9,459 nt of DNA from the NCBI GenBank assembly GCA_025450405.1, contig JANWHL010000165.1:1-9459 (forward strand), written 5' to 3'. Below the pieces are notes generated by a model that was given only the letters and a program-made list of their open reading frames with translations, was not told the DNA's origin and did not search any database. Positions within the stretch are counted from its first letter, which is position 1, and each line of letters starts with the position of its first letter. The position numbers and the translations under genes are program-made. Source of the DNA: Ktedonobacterales bacterium (lineage in GTDB: Bacteria > Chloroflexota > Ktedonobacteria > Ktedonobacterales > JADMIN01). This document shows positions 1-6,066 of this stretch, piece by piece.

Positions 1-19
1 CCACCGTCGTCTCAGGCAT
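1..19 (-). CDS. Possible start of the next pur operon gene (purL expected), cut by window edge
   Basis: On the minus strand an ATG at 19-17 opens a frame reading M-P-E-T-T-V before the window ends. It overlaps the last eight bases of purQ. A purine-rich GGGAGAGGG stretch (about 29-37) lies roughly nine bases upstream and could serve as its ribosome binding site. In operons with separate purS and purQ, the next gene is usually purL, the large FGAM synthase subunit, so purL is the natural expectation. Six residues cannot identify a protein, so this rests on context only. A different downstream start is also possible. Confidence 0.35.
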
Positions 20-695
20 GGAGGACCACCCTCTCCCACGCGCGCAGCAGCGACGTAAACATGCCGGCGCCGTCGGCCGAGCCAAGGCGGGGATGGATGG
101 CGCGCTCGGGATGTGGCATCAGGCCGAGCACGTTGCCCGCGCGGTTGCGGATGCCGGCGATGGCGTCCACCGCGCCATTGGGGTTGGGACCGGCGTAGCG
201 GAAGACGATCTGGTCGTGGGCGCGCAGGTCGTCCAGCGTGGCGGGGTCGGCATAATAGGCGCCCTGACCGTGGGCGATCGGCAGCCGCAAGATCTCGCCG
301 GCGTGGTAACCGCTGGTGAACGGCGCCGCGACCGTCTCCACCCGCACATCCACCAGCTCGGATCGGAACTGGAGGTGGTCGTTGGGCAGCAGGGCACCCG
401 GGAGCAGCCCGGCCTCCGTCAGCACCTGGAAACCATTGCAGATGCCCAACACCGGCAGGCCCGCGGCGGCGTGGGCGCGCACGGCCGCCATGGCGGGCGC
501 GAAGCGTGCGATGGCCCCGGCGCGCAGATAGTCGCCGTAGGCGAAGCCGCCGGGCAGGATCACGGCGTCGTAGCCGTCCAGGCTGGCGGTCTGGTGCCAC
601 ACGAGGTCCGCCGGCATCCCGAGGACGTCGGTCACCGCGCGCGCGGCGTCCTCATCGCCATTGGAGCCGGGAAAGACGATGACGGCGAACTTCAT
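12..695 (-). CDS. purQ: Phosphoribosylformylglycinamidine synthase subunit PurQ (glutaminase)
   Basis: This is the class I glutamine amidotransferase subunit of FGAM synthase. It hydrolyses glutamine and channels ammonia to PurL, with PurS bridging, to convert FGAR to FGAM in cytosolic purine synthesis. The 227-residue product matches the usual small PurQ length. Visible motifs are FPGSNGDED at the N-terminus, PGGFAYGDYLRAGAIARF (48-65), the nucleophile elbow GICNGFQ with Cys86, and MPHPER with His195 and Glu197 completing the triad. The N-terminal motif has Gly13 where many relatives have Cys; this is not catalytic. The ATG overlaps the purS stop as ATGA (692-695), which indicates translational coupling. 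A GGAG lies five bases upstream. An in-frame extension upstream of this ATG runs antiparallel-coded through purS and is not conserved, so 695 is the start. Confidence 0.97.
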   Translation of the reverse strand: MKFAVIVFPGSNGDEDAARAVTDVLGMPADLVWHQTASLDGYDAVILPGGFAYGDYLRAGAIARFAPAMAAVRAHAAAGLPVLGICNGFQVLTEAGLLPGALLPNDHLQFRSELVDVRVETVAAPFTSGYHAGEILRLPIAHGQGAYYADPATLDDLRAHDQIVFRYAGPNPNGAVDAIAGIRNRAGNVLGLMPHPERAIHPRLGSADGAGMFTSLLRAWERVVLHA

Positions 696-961
696 GCGGT
701 CTCCTCGGCCGGTGTGGGTTCCAGCGTGAACTCGTAGCGCTCGATGATGGTGTTGGCGAGCAGCGTGTCGCACATCGCCGTGACGCGCGCCCGGGCGGCA
801 TCCTCGTCGGGCGCCGCCAGCCGCAGCTCCCCGTAGCGGCCCACGCGGACGTCGGCCACCTCGTCGAAGCCGAGAGAACCCAGGGCGCGGACCACCGCCG
901 CGCCCTGGGGATCGAGCACGCTGGGCTTGAGGGCGATGTGGATGCGAGCGAGGAAGGTCAT
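692..961 (-). CDS. purS: Phosphoribosylformylglycinamidine synthase subunit PurS
   Basis: PurS is the small structural subunit that joins PurQ to PurL in the three-part FGAM synthase found in Bacillus-type and archaeal systems. The 89-residue product has the family hallmarks: an N-terminal beta strand followed by LKPSVLDPQG (11-20), a GFDEVADVRVGR stretch (31-42), and the C-terminal NTIIERYEF (70-78), equivalent to the NPVIEDYEF type motif. The last residues, EPTPAEETA, form a short acidic tail. It starts with ATG overlapping the purC stop by four bases (ATGA, 958-961) and ends overlapping the purQ ATG in the same way, so purC-purS-purQ are probably translated as a coupled unit. A GGGAGG lies about a dozen bases upstream, inside purC. 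Its presence implies a small-type PurL elsewhere, probably just beyond the left edge. Confidence 0.95.
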   Translation of the reverse strand: MTFLARIHIALKPSVLDPQGAAVVRALGSLGFDEVADVRVGRYGELRLAAPDEDAARARVTAMCDTLLANTIIERYEFTLEPTPAEETA

Positions 962-1677
962 GCGGGGACAGTGCCTCCCAGGCGGCGGAACATCTCCTGG
1001 TACGCCTCCTCCACACCTCCCAGATCGCGCCGGAAGCGGTCCTTGTCGAGCTTCTCGCGTGTCGTGGCGTCCCAGAAGCGGCAGGTGTCGGGCGAGATCT
1101 CGTCGGCCAGCAGGAGGTTGCCCGCCGCGTCGGTGCCGAATTCCAGCTTGAAGTCCACCAGCAGCACGCCGCGCGCGGCCAGGTGCTCGCGCAGCACGTC
1201 GTTGATGGCCAGCGCCGCCGCGCGGATACGCGCCACCTGCTCCGGGGTGGCCAGCCCAAGGATGGCGATGTGGTCGTCGTTGATCAGCGGGTCGCCCAGC
1301 TCGTCGCTCTTGTAATAGAGCTCGACGATCGGCCGCGGGAGCTCCTCGCCCTCGGGCAGGCCCAGCCGCTTCGAGAGCGAGCCCGCGGCGATGTTGCGCG
1401 TGACCACCTCGATCGGGACGATCGTCACCTTCTTGACCAACTGCTCGCGGTCCGAGAGCGTCCGCACGAAGTGCGTGCGGACCCCCCGCTGTTCGAGCAT
1501 CTCGAAGAAGATGGCCGACATGTGGTTGTTCAGCTCGCCTTTGCCAGTGATGGTGCCGCGCTTCTTGCCGTCGAAGGCGGTGGCGTCGTCCTTGTAAAAG
1601 ACGATCACCTCGTCCGGCTCGTCGGTGGCGAAAACCTGCTTGGCCTTGCCCTCGTACAACATCTCGCCCTTCCGCAT
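958..1677 (-). CDS. purC: SAICAR synthetase (phosphoribosylaminoimidazole-succinocarboxamide synthase)
   Basis: PurC joins CAIR with aspartate using ATP to give SAICAR in IMP synthesis, in the cytosol. The 239-residue product is the usual bacterial length. It shows the N-terminal YEGKAK ATP-loop motif (8-13), the first family signature around VPIEVVTRNIAAGS (87-100), the second signature LVDFKLEFG (173-181), and the LADEISPDTCRFWD segment (190-203) that includes metal- and substrate-binding acidic residues. The start is ATG at 1677, where the conserved N-terminus begins. A GAGGGGGAG ribosome binding site sits just upstream. The same frame runs open further upstream to 1803, but that part overlaps purB and resembles no PurC N-terminus. 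It follows purB by 37 bases and overlaps purS by four. Confidence 0.98.
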   Translation of the reverse strand: MRKGEMLYEGKAKQVFATDEPDEVIVFYKDDATAFDGKKRGTITGKGELNNHMSAIFFEMLEQRGVRTHFVRTLSDREQLVKKVTIVPIEVVTRNIAAGSLSKRLGLPEGEELPRPIVELYYKSDELGDPLINDDHIAILGLATPEQVARIRAAALAINDVLREHLAARGVLLVDFKLEFGTDAAGNLLLADEISPDTCRFWDATTREKLDKDRFRRDLGGVEEAYQEMFRRLGGTVPA

Positions 1678-1714
1678 GCGGTCTCCCCCTCGCGAATGGC
1701 CGGCGGCCGCCGGC

Positions 1715-3127
1715 TCACTGAATGCCGCTGGACGCGCCGACCGCGTCCCCCGGCGCCAACCGCTCCCCGTGTGCCGAACGCTCCGTGTCCGCCGAGCGCT
1801 CACCGTCCGCCGGCGCGCCCTGGTCGCCGGCGTCGTCCAGCCCCAGGCGGCGGAAGATCGTGGCGACGTGGCCCAGGTGGTGCCGGTAGTCGAAGCAATC
1901 GTCGAGCTCCGCGTCGCTCAAGTGCTCGCGCACCAGTGCCACGCCCTCCAGCAGCTCCCGGAACGGCCGCCGCTCCTCCCAGGCGCGCATCGCCATGGAC
2001 TGCACCGCGTCGTAGGCCGCCTCGCGCGGCAGGCCCTTCTCCACCAGCGCGAGCAGCACCCGCTGTGAGTAGATCACGCCATGCGTCAGCTCCATGTTCC
2101 GGCGCATCGTCTCGGGGTAGACCCGTAGGTCACGGAGGATGCTCGTCATCCGGCGCAGCGTGTAGTTTGCCAGCAGCGTGGAGTCGGGCAGGATGATGCG
2201 CTCGACCGACGAGTGCGAGATGTCGCGCTCGTGCCAGAGGGCGACGTCTTCGTACGCCGCCACCATGTTGCCGCGGAGGACGCGCGCCAAACCGCAGATC
2301 TGCTCGCACGAGACGGGGTTGCGCTTGTGGGGCATGGCACTGGAGCCCTTCTGCCCCTGGTAAAATGGCTCCTCCACCTCGCGCACCTCGGTCCGCTGCA
2401 GGTGGCGTATCTCCGTCGCGACCTGCTCGAGCGTCGCCCCGATGAGCGCCAGCGCACCCAGATACGCCGCGTGCCGGTCGCGCTGGAGCACCTGGGTAGA
2501 GATCGGCGCCGGGGTGAGGCCCAGATGCTCGCAGACGTACGTCTCGACGAACGGGTCCACGTTGGCGTACGTGCCCACAGCGCCCGAGATCTTGCCGAAC
2601 TCGACATCGGCGGCGGCGCGGGCGAAGCGCTCCTGGTTGCGTCGCATCGCCTCGCGCCAGAGCGCCAGCTTGAGCCCGAAGGTCGTCGGCTCGGCGTGGA
2701 TGCCGTGAGTGCGACCCATCATCACGGTGTCGCGGTGGCGCCGCGCCTGGTCGCCCAGCACGTCGATCAGCGCGGCGAGATCGGCGCGCAGCAGGTCGTT
2801 GGCGCGGCGCAGTTGCAGGCCCAGCGCCGTGTCCACCACGTCGGTGGACGTCAGCCCATAGTGGACCCATTTGCCTTCCGGACCGAGCGACTCCGAGACC
2901 GCCCGCGTGAAGGCCACCACGTCGTGGCGCGTCTCGCGCTCCAGCTCCTCGATGCGCGCGACGGCGAACGTGGCATGCTCGCGGATGCGCGCGACATCCT
3001 CGGCCGGGATGACGCCGAGCCGGCTCCACGCCTCACAGGCGAGGATCTCGACCTCCAGCCAGCTCTGGAAACGCCGCTCCGGCGCCCAAAGGGCCGCCAT
3101 CTCCGGCAGCGAATAGCGCTCGATCAC
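1715..3127 (-). CDS. purB: Adenylosuccinate lyase
   Basis: PurB cleaves fumarate from SAICAR and from adenylosuccinate, serving both IMP synthesis and AMP formation. The 470-residue product belongs to the fumarase/aspartase superfamily and carries all key residues at Bacillus-like positions: His68 (TRHDV), His89 (KWVHYG), His141 (GRTHGIHAEPTTFG) and the mobile signature loop GSSAMPHKRNP (261-271) with the catalytic serine. The start is GTG at 3127, fitting the canonical MIERYSLPEM beginning, with AGAGAGG upstream. Family members of this type normally end near residue 430, where IFRRLGL is seen. This one adds about 40 low-complexity residues, including three tandem hexapeptides (440-457). The homotetrameric fold should be unaffected by such a tail, but that is inference. 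Confidence 0.98.
   Translation of the reverse strand: MIERYSLPEMAALWAPERRFQSWLEVEILACEAWSRLGVIPAEDVARIREHATFAVARIEELERETRHDVVAFTRAVSESLGPEGKWVHYGLTSTDVVDTALGLQLRRANDLLRADLAALIDVLGDQARRHRDTVMMGRTHGIHAEPTTFGLKLALWREAMRRNQERFARAAADVEFGKISGAVGTYANVDPFVETYVCEHLGLTPAPISTQVLQRDRHAAYLGALALIGATLEQVATEIRHLQRTEVREVEEPFYQGQKGSSAMPHKRNPVSCEQICGLARVLRGNMVAAYEDVALWHERDISHSSVERIILPDSTLLANYTLRRMTSILRDLRVYPETMRRNMELTHGVIYSQRVLLALVEKGLPREAAYDAVQSMAMRAWEERRPFRELLEGVALVREHLSDAELDDCFDYRHHLGHVATIFRRLGLDDAGDQGAPADGERSADTERSAHGERLAPGDAVGASSGIQ
1757..1810 (-). repeat. Three tandem 18-base units encoding a hexapeptide repeat in the PurB tail
   Basis: Within the 3' end of purB, residues 440-457 read as ADGERS, ADTERS and AHGERL. 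These correspond to three consecutive 18-base units at 1757-1810 that resemble each other at the DNA level (cores CGCTCCCCGTGTGC, CGCTCCGTGTCCGC, CGCTCACCGTCCGC on the plus strand). The repeat lies beyond the conserved lyase core, in a charged and probably disordered extension. It looks like a small in-frame microsatellite-type expansion. A binding role for the tail cannot be read from the sequence. Confidence 0.8.
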
Positions 3128-3232
3128 CGTCTCGCCTCTCTATACCCACCGGTGGCATTCATGCCGTCTCGCCCGTGCGCCGGCACTCCTACTCCCTTCT
3201 CGGTCCCCTCTGTGTCCTCATTGCGATCCCGC

Positions 3233-3751
3233 CTACGCCTTTGGCTGGGCCAGATACGCCCCGATGCCGCCCTCCTGGAGCCGCCGATCTTTCGCCTCCA
3301 CCTGCTCGGCTAGCGCACGGCGATAGTCCGCCAGGCGCGCGCGCAGCCCCGCATCGTCCACGCCGATGATCTGCGCCGCGAGGAGCCCCGCGTTATACGC
3401 CCCGTCGATGGCCACCGTCGCCACTGGAATGCCCTTGGGCATCTGAACGATGGCGTGGAGCGCGTCCATGCCGTGCAGGGCGCCCGAGGCGATCGGCACG
3501 CCGATGACCGGCAGCGAGGTCCCGGCGGCGATCACGCCCGGCAGGTGCGCCGCGCCGCCCGCCCCGGCAATGATGGCGCCGTAGCCATCAGCTTCAGCCG
3601 CCGCCACCAGCCCCGCAACCTTCTCGGGCGTCCGATGGGCCGACGCGATGCGCACCTGGTGCGGAACTCCCAGCTCGGCCAGCGCGTCGGCGGCACCCTT
3701 CATGGTCTTTAAATCTGAGTCGCTGCCCATCACGATCAGCACACCACGCAC
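3233..3751 (-). CDS. purE: N5-carboxyaminoimidazole ribonucleotide mutase, PurE class I
   Basis: PurE moves the carboxylate of N5-CAIR to C4 to give CAIR, a cytosolic step of IMP synthesis. The 172-residue product, typical in length, has the phosphate-binding MGSDSD (8-13), the SAHRTP motif with His39 (37-42) and the glycine loop GAGGAAHLPG (63-72). SAHRTP marks the class I bacterial mutase, which normally works after PurK. No purK is next to it: the next gene, 105 bases on, is purB. I chose GTG at 3751 because it puts VLIVMGSDSD at the expected N-terminus, and GGAGGG lies nine bases upstream. The frame stays open upstream to 3898, but that arginine-rich extension is unlike any PurE and I leave it out. 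This is the first gene of the visible operon. Confidence 0.97.
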   Translation of the reverse strand: MRGVLIVMGSDSDLKTMKGAADALAELGVPHQVRIASAHRTPEKVAGLVAAAEADGYGAIIAGAGGAAHLPGVIAAGTSLPVIGVPIASGALHGMDALHAIVQMPKGIPVATVAIDGAYNAGLLAAQIIGVDDAGLRARLADYRRALAEQVEAKDRRLQEGGIGAYLAQPKA

Positions 3752-3805
3752 GGCCCAACTCCCTCCAGAAACGACGACACCCGACCCGAGACGGTTCGCC
3801 GCGCG

Positions 3806-3827
3806 GCGCCGGAGTCTCCTCCGGCGC
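3806..3827 (-). promoter_or_regulatory. Hairpin in the purE leader
   Basis: A perfect inverted repeat with nine-base arms (GCGCCGGAG / CTCCGGCGC) and a four-base loop lies 55 bases upstream of the purE GTG. If the operon is transcribed from further upstream, the RNA would carry this very stable stem shortly before the ribosome binding site. No T-run follows it, so it is not a standard intrinsic terminator. An attenuation or RNA-stability role is inference. Confidence 0.5.
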
Positions 3828-3906
3828 TCCACGGGTGAAGCATCCCGATCGGGTGTGAGCCAATCGGCACGGCGGTGCGAGGCACGTCGGAGCGTCACTC
3901 CGGCTT

Positions 3907-3934
3907 CCCCTCTCCCGTCGCGACGGGAGAGGGG
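3907..3934. repeat. Perfect 28-bp palindrome with adjoining G-tracts
   Basis: The arms CCCCTCTCCCGTCG and CGACGGGAGAGGGG are exact reverse complements with no loop. The sequence continues on the plus strand with CTAGGGGAGGGGG. This general pattern, a CCCTCTCCC/GGGAGAGGG stem flanked by a further C- or G-rich arm, looks like the dispersed intergenic repeats of many GC-rich bacteria. I recall that pattern but cannot verify copy number here. It lies 156 bases upstream of purE. It could be a dispersed element, a transcript-stabilising stem, or both. Confidence 0.65.
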
Positions 3935-4172
3935 CTAGGGGAGGGGGCACTGAGGCGCACGCAAGCCGTCATTCACCCGTAGTCCCACGATTGCGATGGT
4001 CGCGGGGTAGAGACACCCGGGCCTTATTCCCAGGCATATACGGGTTGGTTCTTCAGTTGTACGGTGATCACATCCGCCCGCGGCCAAATCGCTCGGTGAG
4101 CGCATGACTGGTGGGGCGGCGGAAGACGGGGTGGCGCGCCCACCGGACGTCGCTACTACTCTTCCCGATCTA

Positions 4173-4203
4173 AGCATACAACAAGGGTGCCGCCCAAGGT
4201 CAA
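4173..4203 (-). promoter_or_regulatory. Weak candidate promoter for the pur operon
   Basis: On the minus strand a TTGACC (-35-like, 4198-4203) is followed after 19 bases by TATGCT (-10-like, 4173-4178) in a locally AT-richer patch. The spacing is two bases longer than ideal. It would give a leader of roughly 410 bases before purE that includes all the hairpins in this region. Promoter preferences of the host are unknown, so this is tentative. Confidence 0.25.
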
Positions 4204-4318
4204 TGGCGCGCCGAATGTACGCTTCGTTCTCCCGAAAATAGCGCCAGGGGCGAGCCACCGCTGGATCTTCGCCCCTCCTTGCCCCCGGCCCCCACGACGC
4301 CCCTGACGTTCAGGATTA

Positions 4319-4342
4319 GATGCGGAATTGAAGTTCCGCATC
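4319..4342. repeat. Inverted repeat, nine-base arms
   Basis: GATGCGGAA and TTCCGCATC are perfect reverse complements separated by six bases (TTGAAG). No T-run follows on either strand, and no gene ends nearby, so it is not an obvious terminator. It could be an operator-like site for a dimeric regulator or an RNA hairpin. It is about 250 bases upstream of the BI-1 family gene. Confidence 0.45.
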
Positions 4343-4501
4343 CTCGACAGACCACGGTCTTCACCCGAGGTCGCGCCGACATGTTCGCCCGTACCACTGC
4401 CGGCCGCCCGTCATCGGACTTCTCCCCGAGATCCAGCCTGAGGTTACCGACCGCCATAATCGCCGCACGCGATAATAGCCGAGCGCGTAGACCACATGCG
4501 G

Positions 4502-4507
4502 TACAAT
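4502..4507 (+). promoter_or_regulatory. Candidate -10 element for the BI-1 family gene
   Basis: TACAAT lies about 80 bases before the ATG at 4589, in a good position for a promoter. No convincing -35 hexamer is found 16-18 bases upstream. A second AT-rich hexamer, GATAAT, lies at 4471-4476. The call rests on one hexamer only. Confidence 0.25.
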
Positions 4508-4588
4508 AGAGTGGCCGGACGGCGCGTTGACAGCCGCGGTCGGCCGCGTGCCGCGCGCGGCGATGCGGTTGAGTACTGGAGGACGTTC

Positions 4589-5338
4589 ATGAGCAACTAT
4601 GGCGATGCGTACACTCCGAGCCGCCCGTATAGCCTCGGCTACCAGCTCGACATCTCGGCGGTCATGCGCCAGGCCTTCATCTGGCTGGCGCTGGGCCTGG
4701 CGCTCGGCTTTGGCGTCGCCTACGCGGTGGGCGAAACCGCCAAGAACCAGATCGCCGCCGGCCAGTCGCCGGCGTCGGTGATCATCTTCAATCCCGTGGT
4801 GGTAATCATCGGATTCGTGGCCTACCTGGCCATCGGCTTCGGGTTCTACCCCATCGTTCGCCGCGTCAACCTCGCCGTGGGCCTGTTAATGTATTTCGTC
4901 TTCGCCGCTGTCTTTGGCTTCATGATCTCTTCAATCTTTGTGGTCTATTCGCTCGGGACCATCGCCTGGACGTTCCTGGCCACGGCGGGCATGTTCGGCG
5001 TCATGGCGGTCATCGGTTACACCACGCGCATCAACCTCGCGCGCATCGGCGCCATCGCCATCATGGCCCTGATCGGCATCATCCTCGCCAGCATCGTCAA
5101 CTTCTTCCTGCAGAGCCCGGTCCTCTACTGGATCGTCACGTACGCGACCATCGTGATCTTCAGCGTGCTGACCGCCCGCGACGTCCAGTGGATCAAGACC
5201 CAGGGCGCGGCGCTCGCGTCCAGCGGCGATGAGAGCGTGGTCGGCAAGGTGGCCCTGCTCGGCGCCTTCCGCCTCTTCCTGGACTTTGTGAACCTCTTCC
5301 TCGCCTTGCTCCGCATCTTCGGCCGCGGCCGCTCATAG
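4589..5338 (+). CDS. Bax inhibitor-1/YccA family membrane protein
   Basis: The 249-residue product is an integral membrane protein of the BI-1 (YccA/YbhL/YetJ, TMBIM) family. After a hydrophilic N-terminus with tyrosine and proline, hydrophobic segments lie near residues 27-46, 65-87, 97-119, 122-143, 154-174, 178-196 and a C-terminal re-entrant stretch at 219-245. The family signature is clear: ARDVQWIK (196-203) and FRLFLDFVNLFLALLRIFG (227-245). Asp198 and Asp232 appear to correspond to the paired aspartates that gate pH-dependent calcium leak in Bacillus YetJ; this alignment is by eye. Some bacterial relatives interact with the FtsH protease, but which role applies here is unknown. The start is ATG at 4589 with GGAGG six bases upstream. 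A longer in-frame start at 4496 would add a charged, unrelated stretch and is rejected. The gene stands alone. Confidence 0.93.
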   Translation: MSNYGDAYTPSRPYSLGYQLDISAVMRQAFIWLALGLALGFGVAYAVGETAKNQIAAGQSPASVIIFNPVVVIIGFVAYLAIGFGFYPIVRRVNLAVGLLMYFVFAAVFGFMISSIFVVYSLGTIAWTFLATAGMFGVMAVIGYTTRINLARIGAIAIMALIGIILASIVNFFLQSPVLYWIVTYATIVIFSVLTARDVQWIKTQGAALASSGDESVVGKVALLGAFRLFLDFVNLFLALLRIFGRGRS

Positions 5339-6066
5339 CGTTTCTCCACTCCGCCACCACTTCTCACGCGCCTCGCACGCGCCGGCCACGCCCCCTCCGC
5401 CATTGGATGGCCATGCCGCCGTTGGCCGGCGTATGGTGCGCAGCAGAGGCTGCCCGTCCGATTGATGCTGTCATCCCGCATTGCGAATGTGACGCCAAAT
5501 TGACCCCCTTCTTCCTTGACTTGGCACTATTTGTGCGGCCCCATCCGCGCTCTTGCCCAACACGCGTCAGCCGTGTCGCCAGCGTTTCGCGCCCCGACCG
5601 CGCTAGGAGTACGCGGACAATTCGGCGCCCAACACGCTGCTTGCCCCGCCGGTAACGCCTGTCACCGCTCCGCGCCCGGGCGAATGGATCGGCTCAACGA
5701 CCGGTGCGGATCGGCCCCACGCGGAACGACGGTGCCTGTTCCCCAACCGTGGCGGCCTCGATGACCACCAGGAAGCCGGCGCGACCGCGCGCCGTGGCAC
5801 CCTGCGGACCCATTTCGCCGAGGGGCACGGCGCCCCGCGGCCCCCGTCCCGCTCTGAGCGTTTCGTGGAGTGCGGCCCCTTGAGTGCGTCTCGCGGAGCG
5901 TGTCTCGCGGAGTGCGTTCCGTACGTCGTGTCCCATGGTGTACAGCGCGTCCCATGGCTTCGTGTCCCGTGGTGTGTGGACTCGAGTCGCCGTGCCGGGC
6001 GGCACCGGGCGTCAACGGACGTCAAACAACGATGCGCGCGCCGGCCATTCAAGCGGGAGGTCCATC
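5339..6066. other. Intergenic region without a convincing gene, containing a 14-base repeat array
   Basis: These 728 bases separate two plus-strand genes. Open frames on both strands (the longest on the minus strand at 5603-6052) give arginine- and histidine-rich, low-complexity translations without recognisable domains or good ribosome binding sites. A weak inverted repeat, GCCGGCCA (5381-5388) with TGGCCGGC (5423-5430), sits about 50 bases after the BI-1 stop; its long spacer makes it a poor terminator candidate. The right-hand part holds the tandem array described separately. I did not find a good sigma70-type promoter pair for the gene at 6067. Confidence 0.6.
5832..5977. repeat. Degenerate tandem array with a 14-base period
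   Basis: Successive units begin at 5832, 5846, 5860, 5874, 5888, 5902, 5916 and 5930, each exactly 14 bases apart. After a five-base insertion two more begin at 5949 and 5964. Typical units are GTTTCGTGGAGTGC (5860), GTCTCGCGGAGCGT (5888), GTCTCGCGGAGTGC (5902), GTCCCATGGTGTAC (5930) and GTCCCGTGGTGTGT (5964), giving a consensus near GTCYCRYGGAGTGC. The first two units and the one at 5874 are the most decayed. Since 14 is not a multiple of three, a single-frame peptide repeat is not being preserved, which suggests a non-coding array. It ends about 90 bases before the GTG of the secreted protein gene. Confidence 0.65.

Larger units (their letters stand above)
3752..4588. other. Non-coding divergent region between purE and the BI-1 family gene
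   Basis: I find no gene with convincing start, ribosome binding site and composition in these 837 bases. Short open frames on the minus strand (for example 3935-4258 and 4200-4457) encode nothing I recognise. The stretch holds several inverted repeats (3806-3827, 3907-3934, 4319-4342), a run of G tracts (3925-3947), and possible promoter elements for both directions. Base composition becomes noticeably less GC-rich around 4030-4060 and 4160-4240, as expected for a regulatory segment. A long untranslated leader for the pur operon is plausible, but I recognise no known riboswitch. Confidence 0.7.

Noticed and set aside
1183..3313. Long plus-strand open frames (1183-2196 and 2213-3313) opposite purC, purB and purE
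   Set aside because: They are antisense shadows of conserved pur genes, common in GC-rich DNA. Their translations are arginine- and alanine-rich without domains.
3752..3898. In-frame N-terminal extension of PurE
   Set aside because: The extra 49 residues are arginine-rich and unlike PurE, while the GTG at 3751 has a good ribosome binding site and gives the normal length.
4001..4085. tRNA-like stretch: CGCGGGGTAGAG followed later by GGTGATCACATCC and a C-rich end
   Set aside because: It resembles an initiator tRNA only at the ends. D, anticodon and T arms do not pair properly and the T-loop consensus is missing.
3935..4457. Small minus-strand open frames upstream of purE
   Set aside because: They mutually overlap, lack good ribosome binding sites, and have no recognisable motifs. 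They probably arise by chance in a regulatory region.
5521..5537. Sigma54-like element TTGGCAC-N5-GTGCG
   Set aside because: The GG and GC spacing is right, but the -12 half is imperfect, it is over 500 bases from the next gene, and no activator or rpoN context is visible.
5603..6052. Minus-strand open frames giving His/Arg-rich, faintly repeat-like proteins
   Set aside because: The apparent peptide pattern comes from the 14-base DNA array and changes with frame. There is no ribosome binding site and no recognisable domain.
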